From NCBI GenBank assembly GCA_944326055.1, contig CALVCT010000054.1:1-45204 (forward strand): 45,204 nucleotides of DNA, in the 5' to 3' direction. The notes beneath the pieces were generated by a model that was not told the origin of the DNA, did not search any database, and saw nothing but the letters and a program-made list of their open reading frames with translations. The DNA comes from an uncultured Erysipelotrichaceae bacterium. Its GTDB lineage: Bacteria > Bacillota_I > Bacilli_A > Erysipelotrichales > Erysipelotrichaceae. Position numbers and translations under genes: made by a program. Positions 8,250 to 17,962 of this stretch are shown here, piece by piece. The first letter of the stretch is position 1, and every line of letters starts with the position of its first letter.

Positions 8250-9386
8250 GAAATTCTTTTTAAACCTTTCAAAAACAGATTCTTTCTTATCTTTATCTTT
8301 GCGCAGACGCTCATATAGCTCTTTCTCTTCACGCGACAATTTTTTAGGGATATTAACTTCGATCTCAACGATCTGATCCCCTTTTGATCCAGATCTAACA
8401 TCTTTTGCGCCATAACCACGCATCCTCAGTTGTTGGCCAGGCTGTGTACCAGCCGGGATCGTCATCTCGACATCACCATAGACTGTTGGTACATCGACTT
8501 TCGTGCCAAGAGTCGCATCTATTGCGCTGATCGGTACTTTGATATGGATATCATTTCCAGAACGTGTGAAATATCGATGTGGTCGAACAGTTATTTCGAC
8601 GTAGAGGTCACCATTAGGCCCACCATTGTATCCTCTTTCACCATAGCCTTGAACACGAACTTGTTGGCCAGAGGAGATACCCTCAGGGATCTTGATCTCG
8701 ATATCTTCTCTTTTATGTACATATCCATCACCATGACAATCAGGACACTTCTTGTCGATGATCTTACCAGTACCATGACAATCAGGACATTCTACGACTT
8801 GTTGCATCATACCAAAAGCTGTTCTTGATGTCCGAGTAACGCGTCCAGTGCCATGACATGTCGGACATGTTCTGATATCTGAGTCGCTATATGCTCCTGT
8901 ACCATGACACCTCTCACAACGCTTATCGACATCGATAGTAACAACGCGCTCTGTGCCGTGGATCGCATCAAGAAAGTCGATCTCCATGCGCAAATATCGG
9001 TTATCGCCTTTCATCGCTTGTGTCCGCGATGAACGTCTTGATGAGCCACCGAAATCAAAACCGAAGCCACCCATATTGCCCATAAAGCTTGAGAAGATAT
9101 CGTTTAGATCATCAGCTGATCCAAAACCACTGAATCCACCACCTGCTCCAGCAAAGCCATTTGGATCGACACCAGCAAAGCCATAGCGGTCATAAGCAGC
9201 TTTCTTTTCCGCATCTCCTAGTACTTCATATGCTTCATTGACTTCTTTAAATTTTTCTTCCGCACCAGGGTCTTTATTGACATCTGGATGATATTTTTTC
9301 GCCATCTTGCGATATGCTTTTTTGATATCATCCGCGCTCGCGCTTTTATCGATACCTAGCACTTCATAATAATCTCTTTTAGCCAT
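8244..9386 (-). CDS. dnaJ: chaperone DnaJ (Hsp40)
   Basis: DnaJ delivers unfolded proteins to DnaK and stimulates its ATPase. The J domain occupies residues 1-70 with HPD at 33-35. A Gly/Phe-rich linker spans about 76-114. The zinc-binding domain has four CxxCxGxG repeats starting at C157, C174, C200 and C214, and the C-terminal substrate-binding domains follow. The length of 380 residues and all zinc ligands are normal. The start has AAGGAGT upstream. It is the last gene of the hrcA operon, separated from dnaK by a hairpin and followed by clpB. Confidence 0.98.
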   Translation of the reverse strand: MAKRDYYEVLGIDKSASADDIKKAYRKMAKKYHPDVNKDPGAEEKFKEVNEAYEVLGDAEKKAAYDRYGFAGVDPNGFAGAGGGFSGFGSADDLNDIFSSFMGNMGGFGFDFGGSSRRSSRTQAMKGDNRYLRMEIDFLDAIHGTERVVTIDVDKRCERCHGTGAYSDSDIRTCPTCHGTGRVTRTSRTAFGMMQQVVECPDCHGTGKIIDKKCPDCHGDGYVHKREDIEIKIPEGISSGQQVRVQGYGERGYNGGPNGDLYVEITVRPHRYFTRSGNDIHIKVPISAIDATLGTKVDVPTVYGDVEMTIPAGTQPGQQLRMRGYGAKDVRSGSKGDQIVEIEVNIPKKLSREEKELYERLRKDKDKKESVFERFKKNFK

Positions 9387-9401
9387 CTTGACTCCTTACT
9401 A

Positions 9402-9429
9402 GATGAGACCCCAATCATGGGGTCACATC
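9402..9429 (-). other. intercistronic hairpin between dnaK and dnaJ
   Basis: GACCCC (9407-9412) pairs with GGGGTC (9419-9424); the flanking GATG and CATC extend the stem across one mismatch. It has no U-tract and is followed by the dnaJ ribosome-binding site, so it looks like an mRNA processing or stability element rather than a terminator. Confidence 0.6.
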
Positions 9430-9430
9430 A

Positions 9431-11260
<1,830 letters not shown>

Positions 11261-11779
11261 CTATTCACTTATCTTGACCATTGCAGGTCTTAAGATCCTA
11301 TCTTTTAAGATATAACCTTTTTGTAATACTTCAATAACGATGCCTGGATCCTTGCCTTCGACCTTCTCTAACATGATCGCTTGTGCGACATTCGCATCGA
11401 ACGGCTTATCTAAGACATCGACTTCCATGACACCTTCATCTTCTAGCGCTTTTTTCAAAGCACTGTATGTCATCTCGATTCCTTTTTTGAAATTCTGAGC
11501 TTCTTCACTCTGTAGATCTTGTGATAGAGCTCTCTCTAAGTTATCGATGACGGGCAAAACTTCTTTTGCGAAAGACTGGATACGATATTTACGATCCATC
11601 TCCGCCTCAGCTTTAAGCCTTTTGCGTGTGTTCTCAGTATCCGCATAAGCTTTTGCGTAATCGTTTTTGAGCGTATCTAATTGGCTTTTAAGACCCTCGA
11701 TCTCTTTATTGAGCTTTTCGACTTCTTGCTCCATAGGATTGATCACGTCTTTAGCTTTCTTCTTCTTTTCTTTTTCCAT
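11261..11779 (-). CDS. grpE: nucleotide exchange factor GrpE
   Basis: GrpE releases ADP from DnaK. The N-terminal half is a long charged coiled coil, with the family segment DTENTRKRLKAE, and the C-terminal beta domain contains DVLDKPFDANVAQAI and KGYILKDRILRPAMV. ATG 11779 is preferred because GAGGTG lies at a proper distance; starts at 11785 and 11788 would sit directly on that site. The 5' end overlaps hrcA by 29 bases, so translation is probably coupled. The protein has about 172 residues, normal for Firmicutes. Confidence 0.96.
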   Translation of the reverse strand: MEKEKKKKAKDVINPMEQEVEKLNKEIEGLKSQLDTLKNDYAKAYADTENTRKRLKAEAEMDRKYRIQSFAKEVLPVIDNLERALSQDLQSEEAQNFKKGIEMTYSALKKALEDEGVMEVDVLDKPFDANVAQAIMLEKVEGKDPGIVIEVLQKGYILKDRILRPAMVKISE

Positions 11780-12806
11780 CTTCATCACCTCGATAATTCT
11801 CTTGTGCTTTCTTGCGTATAAAATCCAGCAAACTCATTACTTTCTCATATTGCATACGATTAGGACCAACGACCATCAGTTTAGCTGTATCTTTATCATT
11901 TACTTTGATATCCGATGAGATGACTGCGATATCATCAAACCAGACTAAGTCGGTCCCATCATCACTACGCATCGCTACGGTATCATCAGCAACAGCTTTT
12001 TCTGAAAGGAGATTGCGGAATAAAGTCGAATCATTCATGATCTTCATAAATTCCTTCAACTTCTCGATATCAGAGAATTCAGGCTGATACATCATATTGG
12101 CAGCTCCGCTGACATATAGAGATTCACTTGCGAATTTAATGAATGCCGTATAGAAAGCATTGAACAACATCTCGTGTCTTTTAACATTTTTTTCAAGAAG
12201 TGGTCTTACTTCTTCAAGCTTCTCATTGAGCATCGTGACAGGCGTATCTCTAAGATTATCGTTAAGGATGTTTGTACATGCATCGATATCATCTATAGAG
12301 ACATCGTCTTTGAAATTGAACATCTTGTTTTCAGTGTGCCCACTACTAGTCACAAAGACACAGATCGCTGTCTTTGGATCGATGGGAAAGAGCTTGATGT
12401 GTTTGAGTGTCTGTGAGGAAGCATCAGGTCCTAAGACACCTGAGACGAGATTTGTCATATCCGCAATCACATGACAAGACTCCTTTATCGCCTCTTCAAG
12501 TCCCTGTGATCTATCAGTAAAGATATTGGAGATGGCATATTTTACTTCTTCATCGTCTTCGTGGACACTGATGAGGTTCTCACAATAAAAACGATAGCCT
12601 TTATTTGAAGGGATACGTCCAGCTGATGTGTGTGGTTTTTCAAGATAACCTAGCTCTTCTAGCTGCGCCATGTCATTTCTGATCGTTGCACTTGAATATG
12701 GTAGACCATATTTATCTACAAGAGTCTTAGACCCGACTGGTTCTGCTGTTTCGATAAACTCTTCGACTATCGCGCTAAGTATCTCAATGTTCCTCGCTGT
12801 CAGCAT
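11751..12806 (-). CDS. hrcA: heat-inducible transcription repressor HrcA
   Basis: HrcA represses the dnaK regulon by binding CIRCE operators and is kept active by GroEL in known species. The N-terminal winged helix contains the YSSATIRNDMAQLEELGYL recognition region and the HTSAGRIPSNKGYRFY wing. The remaining residues form the GAF-like and dimerisation parts. The 351-residue length is normal. It heads the hrcA-grpE-dnaK-dnaJ operon. Two CIRCE-type palindromes flank its promoter, so it should repress itself. The nearer one overlaps the ribosome-binding site. Confidence 0.97.
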   Translation of the reverse strand: MLTARNIEILSAIVEEFIETAEPVGSKTLVDKYGLPYSSATIRNDMAQLEELGYLEKPHTSAGRIPSNKGYRFYCENLISVHEDDEEVKYAISNIFTDRSQGLEEAIKESCHVIADMTNLVSGVLGPDASSQTLKHIKLFPIDPKTAICVFVTSSGHTENKMFNFKDDVSIDDIDACTNILNDNLRDTPVTMLNEKLEEVRPLLEKNVKRHEMLFNAFYTAFIKFASESLYVSGAANMMYQPEFSDIEKLKEFMKIMNDSTLFRNLLSEKAVADDTVAMRSDDGTDLVWFDDIAVISSDIKVNDKDTAKLMVVGPNRMQYEKVMSLLDFIRKKAQENYRGDEDGKRKEEES

Positions 12807-12810
12807 CTCT

Positions 12811-12837
12811 TTAGCACTCCTTCCTCTTTACTGCTAA
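12811..12837 (-). promoter_or_regulatory. CIRCE operator proximal to hrcA
   Basis: The arms TTAGCACTC (12811-12819) and TACTGCTAA (12829-12837) have a 9-base spacer. One arm is perfect; the other departs from GAGTGCTAA in its first three bases. It covers the predicted transcription start and the Shine-Dalgarno sequence of hrcA. Confidence 0.8.
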
Positions 12838-12838
12838 T

Positions 12839-12867
12839 AGTCTATTATAGTTATTTAGCACTGTCAA
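12839..12867 (-). promoter_or_regulatory. sigma-A promoter of the hrcA-grpE-dnaK-dnaJ operon
   Basis: On the minus strand, -35 TTGACA (12862-12867) and -10 TAGACT (12839-12844) are separated by exactly 17 bases. The start site is expected near 12832, inside the proximal CIRCE. Confidence 0.8.
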
Positions 12868-12881
12868 GAGGTAATTGCTAA
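12855..12881 (-). promoter_or_regulatory. second, imperfect CIRCE-like operator upstream of hrcA
   Basis: The arms TTAGCACTG (12855-12863) and AATTGCTAA (12873-12881) have the same 9-9-9 layout. The outer six bases TTAGCA and TGCTAA are perfect while the inner ones are degenerate. It covers the -35 box, and its centre is 44 bases from the first CIRCE. Confidence 0.6.
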
Positions 12882-12904
12882 AAAATCACTTGAGTCTATC
12901 AAGT
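12882..12904 (-). terminator. terminator of coaD
   Basis: ACTTGA (12888-12893) pairs with TCAAGT (12899-12904) around a 5-base loop, overlapping the last codons and stop of coaD. On the minus strand the stem is followed by GATTTTTT. It separates this operon from hrcA. Confidence 0.6.
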
Positions 12905-13362
12905 ACCTCATCTTTTATGATCTCAGGGATGAGACCTGATATATCGCCATCATAATGAGCGATCTCTTTTGCGATCGAAGATGACATAAAGGAGAATTCA
13001 GGACGTGCTACCAAGAATACCGTCTCTATCTCATCATCAAGTTTCATATTAGTAGTTGCTAGAGATAGTTCGTATTCATAATCAGCCACAGCTCTGATAC
13101 CGCGGATGATGATCGAACAACCTTCTTTCTTAGCTAATTTTATCGTTAGACCCTCACCTATGATGACCCTCACATTTGGCATGTCTTTGATACAACTTTC
13201 GATAAGCGACCTTCTTTCTATAGCCGAAAATGTCGCTTTTTTAGCTACGTTTTCCATGATCGCTACGATAACTTCGTCATAGATCTTACTAGCCCTCTTT
13301 ATGATATCTAGATGTCCATTCGTTATAGGATCGAAGGATCCTGGATACATTGCTTTTGTCAT
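12886..13362 (-). CDS. coaD: phosphopantetheine adenylyltransferase
   Basis: CoaD transfers AMP from ATP to 4'-phosphopantetheine, the fourth step of coenzyme A synthesis. The N-terminal YPGSFDPITNGHLDII contains the TxGH nucleotidyltransferase signature. IIRGIRAVADYEYE and the FMSSSIAKEIA segment are also characteristic. The 158-residue length is normal. The ATG overlaps the rsmD stop by 4 bases (ATGA), and AAGGAG lies upstream. The rsmD-coaD pairing is common in Firmicutes. coaE, the last enzyme of the same pathway, is encoded at 23271-23825. Confidence 0.97.
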   Translation of the reverse strand: MTKAMYPGSFDPITNGHLDIIKRASKIYDEVIVAIMENVAKKATFSAIERRSLIESCIKDMPNVRVIIGEGLTIKLAKKEGCSIIIRGIRAVADYEYELSLATTNMKLDDEIETVFLVARPEFSFMSSSIAKEIAHYDGDISGLIPEIIKDEVLDRLK

Positions 13363-13892
13363 TGTTTGCTCCTTAAATAATATAGTGTACTTATACCATA
13401 ATCTTTCTTTTTATATATCTCTATTGTCTCTTGTTCTTTGATGATCGTTCCTTTTTTGACTTCTAAGATGATGATCGACCTTTTTGAATAAGCTTTTGAA
13501 GCTAGTACATCGCTGATCAATCCATCATGATCAAAATCGTATGGTGGATCCAAAAATATGATATCAAAAGGTCTTTCAACTGTATCAAGGCATGCTCGAT
13601 AGTCTAGATTTTTGATCTCTATATCTCCTTCAAACTGAGCGGCATTCTTTCTTATGACAAGATAAGCATCTTTATCACGATCATTCATCAAGACCCTCCC
13701 AATGCCGCGAGAGATCGCCTCAAGAGCTATAGCTCCACTACCTGCAAATAGATCTAACAAGCTCATTTCTTCATTCAAAAAACCTATTGAAGAAAAAAGT
13801 GCCTCCTTGACCATATCTTTTGTCGGTCTAGTATCGCTTTTTGGTGCTTCTAGTCTACGATTCTTATATCTTCCAGAAATGATCCTCAACAT
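13359..13892 (-). CDS. rsmD: 16S rRNA (guanine966-N2)-methyltransferase RsmD
   Basis: RsmD methylates G966 of 16S rRNA. The family N-terminus RIISGRYKNRRLEAP and the TRPTKDMVKEALFSS segment are present. The SAM-binding region is LLDLFAGSGAIALEAISRG and the catalytic motif is DPPYDF. The 177-residue length is normal. Its start overlaps the stop of the upstream SEDS gene by one base (TAATG), and its stop overlaps coaD by 4 bases, so all three are translated from one transcript. Confidence 0.95.
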   Translation of the reverse strand: MLRIISGRYKNRRLEAPKSDTRPTKDMVKEALFSSIGFLNEEMSLLDLFAGSGAIALEAISRGIGRVLMNDRDKDAYLVIRKNAAQFEGDIEIKNLDYRACLDTVERPFDIIFLDPPYDFDHDGLISDVLASKAYSKRSIIILEVKKGTIIKEQETIEIYKKKDYGISTLYYLRSKQ

Positions 13893-15067
13893 TACTGACC
13901 TTCCCTTTGAAGCTTACGTAATCTGATTATCTCATTTTGAGCTACGCCCAAAGAAATCATCGCTGCCATCGCACTTGAACCTCCGCTACTAATAAGTAGA
14001 AGCGGAACACCAGTAAGTGGAATAAGACCGCTGACGCCTCCGACATTGAGGATAAAGTGTAATAAGAAATATGAGATGACGCCTAAGAAGACCATTCTAG
14101 CTCGTATGTCGGCATACTTGCTCATAGAGTATTTGATCAAACGATAGATAATAAATCCATAAAGCAAGACGATCAATAAAAGACCAATGATGCCAAGTTC
14201 TTCGACGATGACAGGCAAGATAAAATCACTGGATGGATTAGGAAAATTCATATATTTATGAACAGAAGCACCATAACCAACACCAAAAAGTCCTCCAGTC
14301 GCAAAAGCGACTAAAGACATCACCAAATGATAGCCACTTCCATATTGATCACCAAAAGGATCAGCTGCCGATAGGAAACGATCGATACGATAGTCATCGA
14401 TACCTAAAAGATCGATCGTTGCCGTACCAATAGGAGATAAGATGAGAATGCCTAAAGCAACACCTATCACCATCACTAAAAACATGAGTCTTTGCCACTT
14501 CTTGAAGGCTGGATGTTTTGGTATGAGCATCAAAAGATATGCAATACCAAAGAAGATGATGCCAGAACCAGTGTCCTTTTCCCATATCACGATGATGATC
14601 GCATAGATGATCATCGTAAAGAAGACTTCTTTAAATACTTTGAGTGCCTGCTCATCACTTTTGAAATTCTGCGTCAATAATTTAGCTTCAAGCAGAATGA
14701 TAAAAACTTTCGCAAATTCTGAAGGCTGGATCGTAAAAGCACCAAATCTTAACCAAGCATATGCACCACCTATAGATCCAAAAGCTCTAGTGATGATAAG
14801 TACGCCAGCCACGACAAAGATCAATACGCGGTAGATATGTCTAGAAAAGATGAACGGCGAGAGCCATGTTAATGTGACATAAAAGAAAGAACCTATAAAA
14901 AGATAGACGATCTGTCTGATGATGACGCCCGCAATGACAGAGACATCTCCACCAGCATCTCCCATCTCAGCACTAGCGATCATCAAAGTGCCAAAGATCA
15001 TCAGTAATATAAGAGCGATCGTGATACCACGATCTGTGTATAAAGGAAAAAGACGGAATTTTTTCAC
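13892..15067 (-). CDS. FtsW/RodA-family SEDS peptidoglycan polymerase
   Basis: The 391-residue integral membrane protein has about ten predicted transmembrane segments. Family motifs include AWLRFGAFTIQPSEFAKVF, the large extracellular-loop region with GDQYGSGYHLVMS, and the C-terminal GLIPLTGVPLLLISSGGSS. SEDS proteins polymerise lipid II with a partner class B penicillin-binding protein: FtsW in division, RodA in elongation. Sequence alone does not decide which this is. The start is GTG 15067 with no usable Shine-Dalgarno sequence and TAGAAT ending 6 bases upstream, so the mRNA is probably leaderless. It heads the SEDS-rsmD-coaD operon and diverges from def. Confidence 0.93.
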   Translation of the reverse strand: MKKFRLFPLYTDRGITIALILLMIFGTLMIASAEMGDAGGDVSVIAGVIIRQIVYLFIGSFFYVTLTWLSPFIFSRHIYRVLIFVVAGVLIITRAFGSIGGAYAWLRFGAFTIQPSEFAKVFIILLEAKLLTQNFKSDEQALKVFKEVFFTMIIYAIIIVIWEKDTGSGIIFFGIAYLLMLIPKHPAFKKWQRLMFLVMVIGVALGILILSPIGTATIDLLGIDDYRIDRFLSAADPFGDQYGSGYHLVMSLVAFATGGLFGVGYGASVHKYMNFPNPSSDFILPVIVEELGIIGLLLIVLLYGFIIYRLIKYSMSKYADIRARMVFLGVISYFLLHFILNVGGVSGLIPLTGVPLLLISSGGSSAMAAMISLGVAQNEIIRLRKLQREGQ

Positions 15068-15079
15068 TTTCCTATTCTA
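15068..15079 (-). promoter_or_regulatory. -10 element for the SEDS gene, leaderless arrangement
   Basis: TAGAAT on the minus strand (15074-15079) ends 6 bases before GTG 15067. The bases between (AGGAAA) abut the start codon and are too close to act as a Shine-Dalgarno sequence. The -35 at 17-base spacing is weak (TTTAGT). Confidence 0.5.
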
Positions 15080-15085
15080 TCACAT

Positions 15086-15120
15086 TTGAACATTAGACTA
15101 AAATACACTATAATGTGCTC
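15086..15120 (+). promoter_or_regulatory. promoter of def, leaderless arrangement
   Basis: -35 TTGAAC (15086-15091) and -10 TATAAT (15109-15114) have perfect 17-base spacing. The -10 ends 6 bases before ATG 15121, so transcription should begin at the start codon. No Shine-Dalgarno sequence is present. Confidence 0.75.
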
Positions 15121-15681
15121 ATGAAGATCAACAATGAGACTATTATCAAAGATGATGATCCGATGCTGCGTGAACGTTCATTGGATGTAAAACTGCCTTT
15201 AAGTGCGCAAGATAAGAGCTTGCTACAAGATCTATATGATTATGTCGATCGTTCGACCGACCCTGAAATAGCTGAAAAAGAAGATCTCCAGGCTGCTGTC
15301 GGGATTTCTGCGATCCAAGTGGGTATCAAGAAGAAGATGTGTGCGATCATTCTCAAAGATAAAGATGGGAAGATCGTCCACGGTTACGCTTTAGCCAACC
15401 CAAAGATCATCAAAGAATCAGTTGAAGAAGCTTATCTTGAATCGGGTGAGGGCTGTCTCAGTGTCCCTGAAGCTCATGAAGGTTATGTATATCGTCATCG
15501 TCGCATAACGGTCAGAGGATATGATCTACTTCGCGAACAAGAAGTAAAAATAGAAGCTAAAGATTATCTAGCTATCGTCTTTCAGCACGAACTAGATCAT
15601 TTTAAAGGCATCCTTTACTATGACCATATCAATAAAGAGCAACCATTTATGAAAAAAGATGGTGCTCATTGCATCGAATAG
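15121..15681 (+). CDS. def: peptide deformylase
   Basis: Def removes the formyl group from the N-terminal methionine of new proteins, using a bound metal. All three motifs are visible: GISAIQVG (motif 1, GxGxAAxQ type but with serine and isoleucine), EGCLSVPE with the metal-binding cysteine, and QHELDHFKG with two histidines and the catalytic glutamate. Family length is normal at 186 residues from ATG 15121. An in-frame GTG at 15115 lies between the -10 element and the ATG and would not be transcribed. It leads the def-rnj-lemA-DUF3137 operon. Confidence 0.96.
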   Translation: MKINNETIIKDDDPMLRERSLDVKLPLSAQDKSLLQDLYDYVDRSTDPEIAEKEDLQAAVGISAIQVGIKKKMCAIILKDKDGKIVHGYALANPKIIKESVEEAYLESGEGCLSVPEAHEGYVYRHRRITVRGYDLLREQEVKIEAKDYLAIVFQHELDHFKGILYYDHINKEQPFMKKDGAHCIE

Positions 15682-15689
15682 GAGAGATT

Positions 15690-17426
15690 ATGAGCTACAA
15701 ATACTACAACAACTACGGAACTTTCAACTATGATCCCAAGAAAGATACTTTAGTCTATGCTTTAGGAGGACTTGGTGAGATCGGTAAGAATATGTACTGC
15801 TTCGAGCATGACGATGAGATAATCATCGTTGATGCCGGTGTCAAATTTCCCGATGATGACTTATTAGGCATTGACTATGTCATACCTGATTATACGCATC
15901 TCATAAAAAATAAAGATAAGATCAAAGCTTTGATCATTACCCACGGACACGAGGATCACATCGGTGGTATACCTTTCTTATTGCTTCAATGTTCGATCGA
16001 TAAGATATACGCACCAAGATTCGCCAAGGCGCTTATCGAGAAGAAATTATCTGAAAAACGTCGATTATCAAGAGTGAAGATCACGGAGATCGATGGTGAT
16101 TCCTCAGTGAAGACTAAATATTTTACAGTTGGTTTTTTCAACACTATCCACTCCATACCTGATAGCTTAGGTATACTCATAAATACACCTAACGGACGTA
16201 TCGTCGAGACTGGTGACTTTAAGTTTGACTTGACTCCGATCGGAAAGAATGCAGATTATCAAAAGATGGCATATATCGGAGCTAGTGGTGTAACGCTTTT
16301 GATGAGTGATAGTACGAACTCTGAAGTCGATGGTTTCTCGATCTCTGAACGTGAAGTAATTAGATCGATAGATGAGATCTTCAAGAAGACAAAAGGACGA
16401 TTATTAGTCTCAACTTTCGCTTCAAATGTCGATCGTCTATCGCAGATCCTCAAGTGTGCTTATGATTGTGGCAGAAGAGTCGTCGTTTTTGGACGCTCGA
16501 TGCAAAACGTCGTTGAGATCGGACTCAAACTCAAAACTATCGACATCGATGAGGATGCATTTATCGACCCTGAACTGTTGAACACGATACCGCCAGAGAA
16601 GCTCTGCATCGTCTGTACAGGATCACAAGGTGAGACACTAGCTGCCCTTTCACGTATCGCTGGTGGAACTCATCGTTATGTCAGGATCATTCCAGGCGAT
16701 ACAGTCGTTTTATCATCTAATCCTGTACCAGGTAATGCCATGAGTGTTACTGGTATCATAAATCAACTCACAAGATGTGGAGCTACAGTCTTAGAGAATA
16801 CGACTCTTGCTTCTTTACATACGACTGGACACGCCTCAAAAGAGGAACAAAAGCTAATGTTACAACTCATCAAGCCAAAATATTTCATGCCTATGCATGG
16901 TGAATACAAGATGCTCAAGATGCATGCAGAGACAGCCATGGAGACAGGTATACCAAAAGAGAACACCTTTGTCATGTCTAATGGTGATGCGCTTGTCTTG
17001 CATGAAGGAGAAGTATATCGTGCAAATACACGTATCCAAACAGATTCGATCTATGTCGATGGAAACGATATCTCTGGTCTATCGACATCTGTCATCAAAG
17101 ACCGAAAGATCTTAGCTGATAATGGAATGGTCGCAGCTGTCGTCTGCATCGACTCTCGTTCTAATAAGATATTATGCCGACCAGGTATCGTCTCACGTGG
17201 TTTTGTCTTTATCAAAGAATCTCAGACTTTGCTCAAAGAAGCTGAGATCATGGTCTATGAAGCCCTCAAACAAGCCATGAAACAAAAAGTCACTTTCGGT
17301 GATCTTAAGAATACGATCAGAAATACTTTAGAGCCTTATCTTTACCGTAAGACTAACAGGAACCCTATCGTCATTCCGGTCATTCTCAATCATCGTGACG
17401 CAATGCGTAAAAACAAAGGTGAATGA
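15690..17426 (+). CDS. rnj: ribonuclease J
   Basis: RNase J is a metallo-beta-lactamase/beta-CASP nuclease with endo- and 5'-3' exonuclease activity in mRNA decay and rRNA maturation. The zinc motif HGHEDHIGG is near residue 80. GDFKFDLTPI, DSTNSEVDG and the beta-CASP motifs including VCTGSQGE and SSNPVPGN follow, with MHGEYKML in the C-terminal part. The 578-residue length is normal. ATG 15690 has GGAGAG just upstream, overlapping the def stop; an earlier TTG would read into def. The 3' end overlaps the LemA gene by 4 bases. Only one J-type enzyme is seen in this window. Confidence 0.96.
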   Translation: MSYKYYNNYGTFNYDPKKDTLVYALGGLGEIGKNMYCFEHDDEIIIVDAGVKFPDDDLLGIDYVIPDYTHLIKNKDKIKALIITHGHEDHIGGIPFLLLQCSIDKIYAPRFAKALIEKKLSEKRRLSRVKITEIDGDSSVKTKYFTVGFFNTIHSIPDSLGILINTPNGRIVETGDFKFDLTPIGKNADYQKMAYIGASGVTLLMSDSTNSEVDGFSISEREVIRSIDEIFKKTKGRLLVSTFASNVDRLSQILKCAYDCGRRVVVFGRSMQNVVEIGLKLKTIDIDEDAFIDPELLNTIPPEKLCIVCTGSQGETLAALSRIAGGTHRYVRIIPGDTVVLSSNPVPGNAMSVTGIINQLTRCGATVLENTTLASLHTTGHASKEEQKLMLQLIKPKYFMPMHGEYKMLKMHAETAMETGIPKENTFVMSNGDALVLHEGEVYRANTRIQTDSIYVDGNDISGLSTSVIKDRKILADNGMVAAVVCIDSRSNKILCRPGIVSRGFVFIKESQTLLKEAEIMVYEALKQAMKQKVTFGDLKNTIRNTLEPYLYRKTNRNPIVIPVILNHRDAMRKNKGE

Positions 17427-17962
17427 ATATGTTGATGATAGCTCTGATCTTTCTTGTTGTTGTCATCATATTGATTTTCATCATTTCAACGACGAACAAT
17501 TTTAAACGCCTAGATATTAAAGTCGATGAATCTCTCTCGGGTATCGAAGTTGCCTTAGAAAAGCGCTATGATATGTTGACAAAGTTATTAGAAGCAACCA
17601 AAGGCTATATGTCTCATGAAAAAGAAGTCTATGAAGATGTGATCGCTTTAAGGAAAGGCATGTCGATAGATGATCTTAAGTCAGCGGTAAAAAAGATCGA
17701 TGCGATGCAAGATAGAGTCGTAGCTCTATGTGAAGGATATCCTGAACTTAGATCATCAGATGTCATTATCAACCTACAAGATGGAATAAAAGATGTTGAG
17801 GAACATTTGCAAGCTGCAAAACGCCTATATAACGCTAATGTTAGTGCTTATAATGAAGCACTCGCAGTCTTTCCATCAAGTCTTTTAAAAGGAAATAGGA
17901 CTCCTAAAGATTTCTTCGAAATAGAAGATAGAAAAAAACAAGATGTCAAGATTGAGCTCTGA
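17423..17962 (+). CDS. LemA family protein
   Basis: The 179-residue protein has one N-terminal transmembrane segment (about residues 4-22) followed by a helical domain. The pattern of ALEKRYDMLTKLLEATKGYMSHE and the C-terminal YNANVSAYNEALAVFPSS is typical of LemA proteins. Family function is poorly defined; LemA proteins are membrane-anchored, and often sit beside DUF3137, TPM or M48-type genes. Here the next gene is a DUF3137 membrane protein, with a 20-base overlap. The ATG overlaps the rnj stop by 4 bases, so both are co-transcribed with def and rnj. Confidence 0.85.
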   Translation: MNMLMIALIFLVVVIILIFIISTTNNFKRLDIKVDESLSGIEVALEKRYDMLTKLLEATKGYMSHEKEVYEDVIALRKGMSIDDLKSAVKKIDAMQDRVVALCEGYPELRSSDVIINLQDGIKDVEEHLQAAKRLYNANVSAYNEALAVFPSSLLKGNRTPKDFFEIEDRKKQDVKIEL

